Shown: positions 19,237-27,155 of the stretch, in pieces | How the letters are laid out: every line of letters begins with the position of its first letter | Position numbering within the stretch: the first letter of the stretch is position 1 | Assembly (NCBI RefSeq): GCF_000711885.1 | Contig: NZ_JONK01000015.1 | Span: forward strand, 1-64,000 | Length of the DNA stretch: 64,000 nt | From: Chromobacterium haemolyticum DSM 19808 | Lineage (GTDB): Bacteria > Pseudomonadota > Gammaproteobacteria > Burkholderiales > Chromobacteriaceae | Direction of reading: 5' to 3' | The notes under the pieces: model-generated | The model's database searches: none | What the model was told of the DNA's origin: nothing | The model's input: the letters and a program-made list of their open reading frames with translations, nothing else | Made by a program: the position numbers and the translations under genes

Positions 19237-20439
19237 TCAGGGGGTCTGGCGCTGTTTGCGTTCGGCGAAGGCGACGATGCGCTCGACGCCGGCCACGCAC
19301 TCTTCCAGCGTGGCCACCAGCGCGACGCGGACATAGCCGGCGCCGGGGTTGACGCCGTGGGCCTCGCGCGCCAGGTAGCTGCCCGGCAGCACGGTGACGT
19401 GTTCTTCGGCGAACAGCGCCTTGGCGAAGTCTACATCATTCCCGTCCGGCACCTTGGCCCACAGGTAGAAGCTGGCGTCCGGGCGGCGCACCTCCAGCCC
19501 CATCGCCAGCCGCGGGGTGACCGCGTCGAACTTGGCGATGTATTGAGCCCGGTTGGACTCCACGTGATCCTCGTCGTTCCAGGCCGCCACGCTGGCCGCC
19601 TGTATCGCCAGGCTCATCGCGCTGCCGTGGTAGGTGCGGTAGAGCAGGAATTTCGCCAGGAGCGCCGCGTCGCCGGCGACGAAGCCGGAGCGCATGCCGG
19701 GGACGTTGGAGCGCTTGGACAGGCTGGTGAACATGACCAGCCGTTCAAAGCCGCGGCCCAGCTTGCGCGCCGCTTCCAGCCCTCCCAGCGGCGGGCGGCC
19801 GAAGTGGATTTCGGAATAGCACTCGTCGCTGGCGATGACGAAGCCGTAGCGATCCGACAACTGGAACAAGGTTTCCCAATCGGCCAGCGACATCACCGCG
19901 CCGGTGGGATTGCCCGGGCTGCACACGACCACCAGCTGGGTACGCCGCCACACTGTTTCCGGTACCTGGCTCCAGTCCGGCTGGAAGCGCTGTTCGGCCA
20001 GGCAGTTGACATAGTAGGGTTCGGCCCCGGCCAACAGTGCCGCGCCTTCGTAAATCTGGTAAAAAGGATTCGGGGATATCACTACCGGCGCCGGCTCAAC
20101 GCTTGCGTCGATCACTGTCTGCACAAAAGCAAACAAGGCTTCACGGCTGCCGTTGACCGGCAGTATCTCGCTTTGCGCATCCAGGTTCAGATCGTAACGT
20201 CGCCGCATCCAGGCCGCGCAGGCCTGGCGCAGCGCTTCGCTGCCCAGCGTGGCCGGGTATTGCGACAAGCCGCCCAGATTGTCGATCAGCGCCTGTTCCA
20301 CCAGCGCCGGCGTCGGGTGCTTGGGCTCGCCTATCGACAAGTTGATGTGCGCCTTGTCCGCGGGCGGCGTTGCGCCGGCGAGCAGCGCGCGCAGGCGTTG
20401 AAACGGGTAGGGCTGCAATTGGGCCAGGCGAGGGTTCAC
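19237..20439 (-). CDS. dapC: Succinyldiaminopimelate transaminase
   Basis: This 400-residue class I/II PLP aminotransferase forms N-succinyl-diaminopimelate from the keto acid. It has the PLP-lysine motif SLSKRSNVPGMRSGF, CSPGNPTGAVMS and an N-terminus MNPRLAQLQPYPFQRL typical of DapC. The start is GTG at 20439 with GGAG six bases upstream; the longer open frame to 20592 overlaps the divergent exporter gene and was rejected. It lies 84 bp upstream of dapD, the next enzyme context for lysine and cell-wall synthesis. Confidence 0.93.
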   Translation of the reverse strand: MNPRLAQLQPYPFQRLRALLAGATPPADKAHINLSIGEPKHPTPALVEQALIDNLGGLSQYPATLGSEALRQACAAWMRRRYDLNLDAQSEILPVNGSREALFAFVQTVIDASVEPAPVVISPNPFYQIYEGAALLAGAEPYYVNCLAEQRFQPDWSQVPETVWRRTQLVVVCSPGNPTGAVMSLADWETLFQLSDRYGFVIASDECYSEIHFGRPPLGGLEAARKLGRGFERLVMFTSLSKRSNVPGMRSGFVAGDAALLAKFLLYRTYHGSAMSLAIQAASVAAWNDEDHVESNRAQYIAKFDAVTPRLAMGLEVRRPDASFYLWAKVPDGNDVDFAKALFAEEHVTVLPGSYLAREAHGVNPGAGYVRVALVATLEECVAGVERIVAFAERKQRQTP

Positions 20440-20497
20440 GGGTATCTCCAGAAAAGCGGGCGCAAGCAAACGAACAGCGAACATCTTAAGAACAGCA

Positions 20498-21412
20498 ATG
20501 ACACCTGTAAAACAAAAGTTTCTGGCCACCACCGGCATTCTGACCACTGCGCTGGTGTGGGGGCTGATGTGGTATCCGTTCCGTAGCCTCAATCAAAGCG
20601 GCGTCAGCGTGGCGATGACCTCGCTGGTGGTGTACCTGGTGGCGATCTCCTTGGGCGTGATCACCTTTTTCGACGTCTATCGCCGCCAGTTCCGGCTACA
20701 GCCGGTGTTGCTGGTGCTGACCGCGGTGTTTGGCTGGTGCAACTACAGCTATACCTGGGCGGTGTCCGAGGGGCAGGTGATGCGGGTCTTGCTCTTGTTC
20801 TACCTGTCGCCGCTGTGGACGGTGTTCCTGTCGCGGCTGATCCTGAAGGAGCGTTTGACCCGCAGCGGCTGGCTGGTGGTGGCCTTGTCGCTGCTTGGCT
20901 GCTTCATCTTCATTTATCGGCCCGGCTTGTTCGCCGGCGAACTGCCGCTCAGCCATCGCTATGAATGGCTGGCTCTGTCCGGCGGCATGGCCTTTGCGCT
21001 GGGCAATGTGATCAGCCGAGGCGCCCAGTCCATCCCGGTGCCGGTCAAGTCGGCGTCGATCTGGTTTGGGGTGGCGTCCATCGGCGCGATCAAACTGGCG
21101 CTGGCCGGGCAGTTGGGCGGCATTCTGCAGATACCGCCGCAAAGTTGGCTGGTATTGGGCATTCTGGGCGTGACCCTGTTGTGCACCAGCGTGATATCGC
21201 AGCACGGGGTGTCCATTCTGCCGGCAACGCAGACGATGACGCTGATGCTGATGGAGCTGTTGTTCGCGGCGGCGTCGGCCTATCTGCTGGCCGGAGAGGC
21301 GATGACGCCGCGCGAATGGGCGGGCGGCGCCTTGATCGCCAGCGCCAGCTTGTTGTCTGGACGCATGACTAGAAAGCCGGGGACGGCGCAACTGAAACAG
21401 GAGACGGCATGA
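20498..21412 (+). CDS. DMT-superfamily (EamA) transporter
   Basis: This 304-residue membrane protein has about ten helices in two EamA repeats (about 12-140 and 155-290). The first repeat contains TTALVWGLMWYPFRSL and the conserved LLLFYLSPLWTVFLSRLILKERL. Such proteins usually export amino acids or other small metabolites; the substrate is unknown. Its stop overlaps the next start (ATGA), so the acetyltransferase is probably co-translated. It is divergent from dapC with 58 bp between start codons. Confidence 0.88.
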   Translation: MTPVKQKFLATTGILTTALVWGLMWYPFRSLNQSGVSVAMTSLVVYLVAISLGVITFFDVYRRQFRLQPVLLVLTAVFGWCNYSYTWAVSEGQVMRVLLLFYLSPLWTVFLSRLILKERLTRSGWLVVALSLLGCFIFIYRPGLFAGELPLSHRYEWLALSGGMAFALGNVISRGAQSIPVPVKSASIWFGVASIGAIKLALAGQLGGILQIPPQSWLVLGILGVTLLCTSVISQHGVSILPATQTMTLMLMELLFAAASAYLLAGEAMTPREWAGGALIASASLLSGRMTRKPGTAQLKQETA

Positions 21413-21984
21413 TTACGATCCGACCGATGAACGACGGTGATTTCGAGCGTTTCTGGCCCGTGTTCCACGCGGTGGTGGCGGCTAGGGAGACCTATGCCTT
21501 CGATCCTGAGATGACGTGGGAGCAGGCGCGAGAGCTGTGGCTGCGGCTGCCCTTGCACACACTGGTGGCGGAGGAGGACGGCGCGCTGCTGGGCTCGTAT
21601 TTCCTCAAGCCCAACGCCGCCGGCCCGGGCGGCCATGTCTGCAACTGCGGTTATATGGTGGCGGAGGAGGCGCGCGGCAAAGGCGTGGCGCGGCTGATGT
21701 GCGAGCATTCTCAGAAATTGGCGCGGGACAGCGGCTTTCTGGCGATGCAGTTCAATTCGGTCGTGGCCAGCAACGAAGTGGCGGTGGCTCTGTGGCGCAA
21801 GCTGGGTTTTGAGCCGGTGGGCCGTTTGCCGCGCGCTTATCGTCACGCGCGGCTGGGGCTGGTGGACTGTCTGGTCATGTACAAGTGGCTGGGAGACGCC
21901 GCGCCGGAGATGCCGGAGCCGGCGCCGTTGATTGGCCGCAAGAACATTGAGGCGACCGTGTCGCGGCGCAAGGCCGGCCGCTAG
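21409..21984 (+). CDS. GNAT-family N-acetyltransferase
   Basis: This 191-residue protein has the GNAT core at about 5-165, with the acetyl-CoA loop MVAEEARGKGVARLMCEHS (about 84-102) and SNEVAVALWRKLGFEPVG. The substrate is unknown; coupling to a metabolite exporter suggests a small amine or amino acid. The TAG stop (21982-21984) is formed by two genomic bases plus the first G of MITE copy 4, so the insertion sits exactly at the stop. If TAA was the original stop, the protein is unchanged. Confidence 0.88.
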   Translation: MITIRPMNDGDFERFWPVFHAVVAARETYAFDPEMTWEQARELWLRLPLHTLVAEEDGALLGSYFLKPNAAGPGGHVCNCGYMVAEEARGKGVARLMCEHSQKLARDSGFLAMQFNSVVASNEVAVALWRKLGFEPVGRLPRAYRHARLGLVDCLVMYKWLGDAAPEMPEPAPLIGRKNIEATVSRRKAGR

Positions 21985-22075
21985 AACCTGTTCAAAGCCT
22001 GCTGCGCGTCGGCGGTACGGCGTTGAAACCGTTTTCGCCTTGTCTTGCCCTTGCTCACGGATCGTAAGCAGGTTC
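21984..22075. mobile_element. MITE-like element, copy 4 (92 bp, internally deleted)
   Basis: The ends GAACCTGTTCAAAGCC and GATCGTAAGCAGGTTC are flanked by TA (21982-21983 and 22076-22077). Compared with full copies, about 50 bp around GCTCATGTACC are missing. The first base completes the TAG stop of the acetyltransferase gene. Confidence 0.88.
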
Positions 22076-22090
22076 TAAACCGCCGTCGGT

Positions 22091-22321
22091 TCAATAATGC
22101 GGCGGAATCTCGTCGCGCAAGCTGAGGCCGGACGCGCTATCGTCCGGCTGAGCTTGGCGGAATTGCTGGTAGAGCAGGCGCATTTGCTGTTGCAGCAGTT
22201 CCATGTCTTTTTGCTGACGCGCCACGGTGGCGTTCAGCGCGTCCAATAGTTCGTCCTGGAAGGCGAGCTTCACTTCCATTTCGGCCAGGCGGGCATCGAT
22301 TTGATCATCCATGCCGGCCAT
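22091..22321 (-). CDS. slyX: SlyX family protein
   Basis: This 76-residue protein is almost entirely a predicted coiled coil (about 5-60, with LAEMEVKLAFQDELLDALN and a Gln-rich second half) and ends in the SlyX-type SLRDEIPPHY. Its function is unknown. The start at 22321 lies one base past the TAG stop of the preceding antiporter gene, so it is probably translated by coupling; the methionine at 22312 is an alternative. Confidence 0.85.
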   Translation of the reverse strand: MAGMDDQIDARLAEMEVKLAFQDELLDALNATVARQQKDMELLQQQMRLLYQQFRQAQPDDSASGLSLRDEIPPHY

Positions 22322-22322
22322 T

Positions 22323-23636
22323 CTACAACACCATCGCCGCAATCCAGCCGGCTGCCAGCACCGGCAGGTTGTAGTGCAGGAAGGTGGGCAGCACGGTGTC
22401 GCGGATATGGTCGTGCTGGCCGTCCACGTTCAGGCCTGAAGTCGGTCCCAGCGTGGAGTCCGAAGCCGGCGAGCCGGCATCGCCCAACGCGCCGGCGGTG
22501 CCGATGATGGCCACCGTGGCCAGCGGCGAGAAGCCCAAGTGCATGCACAGCGGAACATAGATGGCGGTGAGAATGGGCACGGTGGAAAAGGAAGAGCCTA
22601 TGCCCAGGGTCACCACCAGGCCAACCAGCAGCATGGCGAAGGCGGCCACGCCCTGATTGCCGGCGAACAGGCCGGCGCTGGCGGTCACCAGCGCGCTTAC
22701 CTGGCCGGTGGCCTTCAGCACCTCGGCGAAGCCTTGGGCGGTGATCATGGTGAAACCTATCATCGCCATCATCTTCATGCCTTCGTTGAACAGACCGTCC
22801 GCGTCCTTCCATTTCACCACGCCGGTGGCGAGGAATAGCAGGAAGCCCGCCAGCGCGCCCATGATCATCGAATCAGTGTACAGCTGCACCGCGAAGGCCA
22901 GCATGATCGCCAGCAAGGCGGTGGCCAGCGACTTGCGGCTGACCTTGGCGCGGGTGCGTTCGACGTTTTCTATCTTGCCCAGGGCGTACTGGCGCGGTTT
23001 GCGGTAGCTGACCAGCACCGCCCACAGCAGGCCGGCCACCATGCCCAGCGCCGGAATCGCCATCGCGTGCATCACATTGAGGCCGCGCACATCCATGCCA
23101 GATTTGGCGATGTTGCCGAGCAGGATCTGCTTCAGAAAGATGTCGCCGAAGCCCACGGGAAACACCATGTAGGGCGTGACCAGGCCGAAGGTGATCACGC
23201 AGGCGACCAGGCGGCGGTCCAGATGCAGCCGCGCCATCACATAGAGCAGCGGCGGCACTAGCAAGGGAATGAAGGCGATGTGGATGGGCACCAGATTCTG
23301 GCTGGCGACGCTGACCAGTGCCAGCAACAGGATCAGCGCCCATTTCAAGCGGCTCTGGCCGCTATCGCGCTCCAGCCGCTTGACCGCCAGATCCGCCATG
23401 GCGTGCGGCAGGCCGGATTTGGCGATGGCCAGCGCGAAGGCGCCCAGCAGGGCGTAGGACAAGGCTACCGAGGCGCCGCCGGTGATGCCGTTATTGAAGG
23501 CTTCCAGGGTGCGGGACAGGGACAGGCCGCCGCTGAGGCCGCCGATCAAGGCGCCGAGCAGCAGGCTGATAACGACGTGGGTGCGCAACAGCGCCAGCCC
23601 GAGCATGACGATGACGGCCAGAAGAACTGCGTTCAT
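22323..23636 (-). CDS. Na+/H+ antiporter family membrane protein (NhaC/YuiF-like)
   Basis: This 437-residue protein has about 11-12 membrane helices. Conserved segments include ALLGAFALAIAKSGLPHAMADL (about 66-87), QNLVPIHIAFIPLLVPPLL and a C-terminal GSSFSTVPILTAIYVPLC plus GDAGSPASDSTLGPTSGLN. This is the Na_H_antiport family, whose members move Na+/H+ or amino acids. The exact substrate is not known. slyX follows directly. Confidence 0.85.
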   Translation of the reverse strand: MNAVLLAVIVMLGLALLRTHVVISLLLGALIGGLSGGLSLSRTLEAFNNGITGGASVALSYALLGAFALAIAKSGLPHAMADLAVKRLERDSGQSRLKWALILLLALVSVASQNLVPIHIAFIPLLVPPLLYVMARLHLDRRLVACVITFGLVTPYMVFPVGFGDIFLKQILLGNIAKSGMDVRGLNVMHAMAIPALGMVAGLLWAVLVSYRKPRQYALGKIENVERTRAKVSRKSLATALLAIMLAFAVQLYTDSMIMGALAGFLLFLATGVVKWKDADGLFNEGMKMMAMIGFTMITAQGFAEVLKATGQVSALVTASAGLFAGNQGVAAFAMLLVGLVVTLGIGSSFSTVPILTAIYVPLCMHLGFSPLATVAIIGTAGALGDAGSPASDSTLGPTSGLNVDGQHDHIRDTVLPTFLHYNLPVLAAGWIAAMVL

Positions 23637-23971
23637 TTGTATATACAGATCAATAGGTTGGGCGGAGGTGCCGAGGGCGCGGAGCGTAGCGGGTTTCGGT
23701 TTTTCTGTCGATAGTCTTGCTTGAAACTAAGGACGGGGCGACAGGGTTGGGCGTCGGCCGCCGCTGTAACGAGAGAGCCTTGCTTTGCGCCGAAATTTCA
23801 AAGACTTGCCGGTTTATCGCCCAAGGAAGAGGCGTGGCGGGGGCGTTGCGGCATTTATATACTTTTTGGAAATAAAAAACTAATTTTATATATCTTTACT
23901 GCGCTATTACGCCGGCTTAGAGTAGGGGCATGTCAAGGCGCGTCCCGCGCCGCGCTGAGAGGAGGTGGCCG
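23637..23971. promoter_or_regulatory. Divergent intergenic region with an AT-rich block
   Basis: No gene is supported. The block 23850-23910 (ATTTATATACTTTTTGG and onward to TTTTATATATCTTTACTGC) is far more AT-rich than the 65% GC surroundings. It lies about 60-120 bp before the DUF2325 start. Several -10-like TATA sequences are present, and it may be that gene's promoter or a silencer-binding site. Confidence 0.45.
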
Positions 23972-24268
23972 ATGAACGCCCTGTTGATAGGCGCGGACAG
24001 CCTGGGGAACATTCCGGCGGTTCTGCAAAGCTACGATATCCGGATCGCTCGCCATATTTGCGGGCGCAACGTCGCGCATCAGCGCAAGGCGCCGTTGCCG
24101 GGCAAGCCGGATCTATTGATCCTGCTCACCGATTTTCTGGGGCACAATGTGATGCGCAATTACCGGGACAGCGCTTACGCGCTGGGCATCCCTGTGGTGG
24201 CCTGCCGACGTTCCGCCACCGCGGTTGAGCGGCGTTTGCAACATGAGGGCTGGAGGAAGCTGTCATGA
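23972..24268 (+). CDS. DUF2325 domain protein
   Basis: This 98-residue protein matches the DUF2325 pattern: an N-terminal ALLIGADSLGNIPAVLQSYDI strand-helix, KPDLLILLTDFLGHNVMRNY in the middle and an IPVVACRRSATAVERRL end. The Rossmann-like alternation and conserved Cys suggest ligand or redox sensing, but no function is established. GAGAGGAGG lies just before the ATG at 23972. Its stop overlaps the start of the next small frame (ATGA). Confidence 0.8.
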   Translation: MNALLIGADSLGNIPAVLQSYDIRIARHICGRNVAHQRKAPLPGKPDLLILLTDFLGHNVMRNYRDSAYALGIPVVACRRSATAVERRLQHEGWRKLS

Positions 24269-24420
24269 TTTTCTCAGGCAATGAAAACTGGCTGGCCAGT
24301 TTGGCGCGCGCAGAGGACTCTGCGCTGCCTTTGCGCGACGATACGGTGACGGTGGAGTGGGCCGGGCTAACGCCGCCGCCCTTGCCGCCGACGGCGGCGC
24401 AACCGTCGCAGCCGGCTTGA
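24265..24420 (+). CDS. 51-residue protein of unknown function coupled to DUF2325
   Basis: The ATG at 24265 overlaps the DUF2325 stop (ATGA) and opens a 51-codon frame ending at TGA 24418-24420. The product starts MIFSGNENWLASLARAEDSA and ends in a Pro/Ala/Gln-rich tail (LTPPPLPPTAAQPSQPA). There is no signal peptide or membrane helix. I recognise no family. The translational coupling and lack of another use for this DNA support it as a real gene. Confidence 0.6.
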   Translation: MIFSGNENWLASLARAEDSALPLRDDTVTVEWAGLTPPPLPPTAAQPSQPA

Positions 24421-24439
24421 TCCGGCTGTGAGCCGGTTC

Positions 24440-24910
24440 TTATTCGCGGTGATAGGGGTGGTTGTTGAGAATGGAGTAGGCGCGATATATCTGCTCGGCC
24501 AGCATCACCCGCACCATCCCGTGCGGCAGCGTCATCGCCGATAGTTGCAGCAGCACGTCGGCGCGCTGCTTCAATTCCGCCGCCAGGCCGTCGGCGCCGC
24601 CGATGATGAAGGCCACGTCGTCGCCGCCGGCCATCCATTCCTTCAGGCCTTCGGCCAACCGCACCGACGTCCAGTTCTTGCCGCGCTCGTCCATCACCAC
24701 CAGCCTTGCGCGCGGAGGAATGGCGGCGAGCAAGCGTTCGTGCTCGGCGGCGATGCCTTTTTCGGCGGTGACGCCGCCGCCCCGTTTCTCAGGTTTGATT
24801 TCCTTCAGTTCCAGCGTGATGTCGCGGCCAAAGCGCTTGGCGTAATCGCCGTAAGCCTCGTCGACCCAACGCGGCATCTTGGTGCCGACGGCGAGAATAG
24901 TGATTTTCAT
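24440..24910 (-). CDS. rlmH: 23S rRNA (pseudouridine-1915 N3) methyltransferase RlmH
   Basis: This 156-residue SPOUT methyltransferase methylates pseudouridine 1915 in helix 69 of 23S rRNA on assembled ribosomes. It shows AFIIGGADGL (about 101-110), LSAMTLPHGMVRVMLAEQIYRA and the terminal NNHPYHRE, all diagnostic. It normally follows rsfS directly; here 217 bp containing MITE copy 5 and a hairpin intervene. Its TAA stop reads TTA on the plus strand, preceded by GGTTC. Confidence 0.97.
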   Translation of the reverse strand: MKITILAVGTKMPRWVDEAYGDYAKRFGRDITLELKEIKPEKRGGGVTAEKGIAAEHERLLAAIPPRARLVVMDERGKNWTSVRLAEGLKEWMAGGDDVAFIIGGADGLAAELKQRADVLLQLSAMTLPHGMVRVMLAEQIYRAYSILNNHPYHRE

Positions 24911-24936
24911 CGTGAGTGAGCCAGGGGAGTAAACGC

Positions 24937-24960
24937 AAACGGGGACTTGCGTCCCCGTTT
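24937..24960 (-). terminator. Hairpin between rsfS and rlmH
   Basis: The 10-bp stem AAACGGGGAC / GTCCCCGTTT has a 4-base loop. In the minus-strand direction it follows rsfS and the MITE and lies 26 bp before rlmH. There is only a short T tract (GTTTGCG), so it may be a weak terminator or attenuator. Confidence 0.6.
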
Positions 24961-24974
24961 CGATGAGCGGCTTA

Positions 24975-25113
24975 GAACCTGTTTACGATCTGCCACGCGT
25001 TGGCGGTACGGCGTTGAAACCGCCCTCGAAATGCTCATGTACCACTTGACCATTCCGCTTTCTCAGCCGTTTCGCCTTGTCTCGCTCTTGCTCGCGAGAT
25101 CGTAAACACGTTC
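24975..25113. mobile_element. MITE-like element, copy 5 (139 bp) between rsfS and rlmH
   Basis: The ends GAACCTGTTTACGATC and GATCGTAAACACGTTC are near-perfect inverted repeats. TTA flanks both sides (24972-24974 and 25114-25116). This full-length copy interrupts the normally tight rsfS-rlmH arrangement, 14 bp beyond the rsfS stop codon. Confidence 0.92.
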
Positions 25114-25127
25114 TTAGCGCAGCCGGA

Positions 25128-25496
25128 TCAGGTGGCCGACCACGGACGGCCGCCGGCCGGCAGGAAGCTGGGCTTCTGGCCGCCCCACAACGCTTCGATG
25201 TCGTAGTAGTCGCGCACGGCGGGCAGCATCACGTGCACGACCACGTCGCCGGCGTCCACCAGCACCCATTCGCCGCTTTCATGGCCTTCGCTGCCGACGA
25301 TGTCCACGCCGGCTTCCTTCAGCTTGACGTGCACGCTGTTGGCCAGCGCCTTGACCTGGCGGTTGGAGTCGCCGGTGGCCACGATCATGCATTGGAACAG
25401 CGAGGTCAGCTTGCTGGTGTCCAGTTCGATGATGTCCTTGCCCTTGACGTCTTCCAGGGCTTCGATCGCCAGCTTGGCAATGTCTTGCACTTCCAT
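25128..25496 (-). CDS. rsfS: Ribosomal silencing factor RsfS
   Basis: This 122-residue protein of the Iojap/RsfS family binds ribosomal protein L14 and blocks subunit joining in stationary phase. Motifs include ALEDVKGKDIIELDTSKLTS (about 13-32), the CMIVATGDSNRQVKAL segment and EGHESGEWVLVDAGDVVVHVM. A Pro/Gly C-terminal tail is slightly longer than usual. nadD lies 177 bp upstream, a looser spacing than typical. Confidence 0.96.
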   Translation of the reverse strand: MEVQDIAKLAIEALEDVKGKDIIELDTSKLTSLFQCMIVATGDSNRQVKALANSVHVKLKEAGVDIVGSEGHESGEWVLVDAGDVVVHVMLPAVRDYYDIEALWGGQKPSFLPAGGRPWSAT

Positions 25497-25673
25497 AATG
25501 TCCTTTTCCTGTGCGGGGTTCGCGTTGGCCGGGGCCGGCGCGAAGCTGCCGCAAAATGACGGGCGGGGCCGGCGCGCGAAGCGCGGCCGGCAGGCCTGCC
25601 GTATTGCTTTATTAAAGTGAATCGCAGCCGGCCGTCTGCTGACGGCCTGGCGGAAAGTGGCCGGACACGGCGG

Positions 25674-26312
25674 CTACACTGTCTGGTATAGCCGGTGTTG
25701 GCGGATATAGGCCAGCACCGCGGGCGGCAGCACATCGTCCACCGCGTCGCCGCGCGCCAGGCGCTGGCGGATGTCGGTGGCCGCGATGTCCACCGGCGGC
25801 AAGGCCAAGGGGCGGATTGTACCGGATGCGGTTCGATTTGAAAAATCAGAGACTTGCCGGGCGCGCCACAAGGCTTGCACCGGCGTGGACAGCCCGGCCG
25901 GATCGAAGCCGGGGCGCAGGGCCACGGCCAGGTTGGCGAAACGCAACAGTTCGTCCCAGCGCTTCCAGGTGTGCAGCGTGGCAAGCGAGTCGCCGCCGAT
26001 CAAAAACCATAGTTCGGCGTCCGGACCCAGTTCGGCGCGCAGCTCTTCCAGCGTGTTTATGGTGTAGGCGGCTCCGGGGCGACGCACTTCGCGCTCGTCC
26101 ACCGTCAGCCTCGGGTGGTTCGCCACCGCCAGCTCCGTCATGGCGAGGCGCTGCGCCGGCGCGGCGCACGGCCCCTGACTGCGATGATAAGGCCGGCCGG
26201 CCGGAATCAGCCTGACCTGGTCCAGCGCCAGCTCCGCGGCGAAGGCGTCGGCCATGCGCAGATGGGCGTTATGGATGGGATCGAAGGTGCCGCCGAACAG
26301 GCCCAGGCGCAC
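25674..26312 (-). CDS. nadD: Nicotinate-nucleotide adenylyltransferase
   Basis: NadD makes nicotinic acid adenine dinucleotide in NAD synthesis. It has 212 residues. The nucleotidyltransferase signature GLFGGTFDPIHNAHL (about 4-18) and the C-terminal DIAATDIRQRL (ISSTxIR-type) motif are present. It starts five bases after the carbonic anhydrase stop region, so can-nadD are likely cotranscribed. The order nadD-rsfS-rlmH is conserved in bacteria. Confidence 0.96.
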   Translation of the reverse strand: MRLGLFGGTFDPIHNAHLRMADAFAAELALDQVRLIPAGRPYHRSQGPCAAPAQRLAMTELAVANHPRLTVDEREVRRPGAAYTINTLEELRAELGPDAELWFLIGGDSLATLHTWKRWDELLRFANLAVALRPGFDPAGLSTPVQALWRARQVSDFSNRTASGTIRPLALPPVDIAATDIRQRLARGDAVDDVLPPAVLAYIRQHRLYQTV

Positions 26313-26316
26313 AGGT

Positions 26317-26895
26317 TTACTCCTGCGCGTCGTCGTTCTGGTAGCCGTCGACGATGACTTCCAGCCGGCCGGTGGACGGGTGGATCACCATGCCGTGCAC
26401 CGGTACGTCCTTCGGCATCAAGGGATGGTTGCGGATGGTCTGCACGGTGTGACGCACGCTGTCGGACACGTTGTCGAAGCCTTTCAGCCAACCGTCCAGG
26501 TCAATGCCGGCCGCGCGCAGCGTGGCGATGGTGTCTTCCGATACGCCGCGTTCCAGCGCGTGGTCCAGCACGCGCTGCGGGTCGACCGCGCGCATGCCGC
26601 AGTCGCGGTGGGCGACCACGCAAATCTCGTCGGCGCGCAGTTCGTACACCGCCATGATCAGGCTGCGCATCACCGATCCCCACGGATGGGTGATCAGCGC
26701 GCCGGCGTTCTTGATCAGCTTGGCGTCGCCGTTCTTCAGGCCCATGGCCTTGGGCAGCAGTTCCACCATCCGCGCGTCCATACAGGCCAGGATGGCGAGA
26801 CCCTTGCCGGGAAACTTGTCGGTCTTGAATTGCTCGTATTCGCGGTTTTCCACGAACTGGCGATTGTGTTCGAGCAGAGCGCTTAATCTATTCAT
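26317..26895 (-). CDS. Beta-class carbonic anhydrase
   Basis: This 192-residue protein reversibly hydrates CO2. Zinc ligands are seen in ILACMDARM (Cys and Asp, about 35-43) and VVAHRDCGM (His and Cys, about 92-100). It belongs to the short bacterial type rather than the longer Can/CynT type. Only 17 bp separate the start codon from the target duplication of MITE copy 6, so the promoter lies in or beyond the element. nadD follows immediately. Confidence 0.9.
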   Translation of the reverse strand: MNRLSALLEHNRQFVENREYEQFKTDKFPGKGLAILACMDARMVELLPKAMGLKNGDAKLIKNAGALITHPWGSVMRSLIMAVYELRADEICVVAHRDCGMRAVDPQRVLDHALERGVSEDTIATLRAAGIDLDGWLKGFDNVSDSVRHTVQTIRNHPLMPKDVPVHGMVIHPSTGRLEVIVDGYQNDDAQE

Positions 26896-26914
26896 GATGG
26901 CAATCTTCTACTGA

Positions 26915-26969
26915 GAGTCTGTTCATGAGCGTTCTGGAGCACGGACGCAAAAGGATCATGGACAGGCTC
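26915..26969. mobile_element. MITE-like element, copy 6 (55 bp, terminal repeats only)
   Basis: The ends GAGTCTGTTCATGA and TCATGGACAGGCTC form an imperfect inverted repeat with little between them. TGA flanks both sides (26912-26914 and 26970-26972). It sits in the 5' region of the carbonic anhydrase gene. The diverged ends make it less certain than the long copies, but the duplication supports it. Confidence 0.7.
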
Positions 26970-27155
26970 TGAAGGTTTGTTAGGTTTGGCGGTTTAGAGA
27001 GAATACTCGGTTGCGGGCGCATCCTACCACTGTTGTTCCAGCTGGTCTTGTGTTTTTGCAAACTAGGGATTTCCCTGGTTACGGCAGAGAATTGCGATGA
27101 ACTCCAGTTAATGGCGGCGAAAGGCGGTAGGCGTGCCGCATCGAGCGGGCTACGT

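Noticed and set aside
24418-24442. GGTTC followed by TTA at the rlmH stop codon, resembling a MITE end
   Set aside because: Only about 20 bp lie between neighbouring genes and no left end or duplication can be shown; it could be a tiny remnant or chance.
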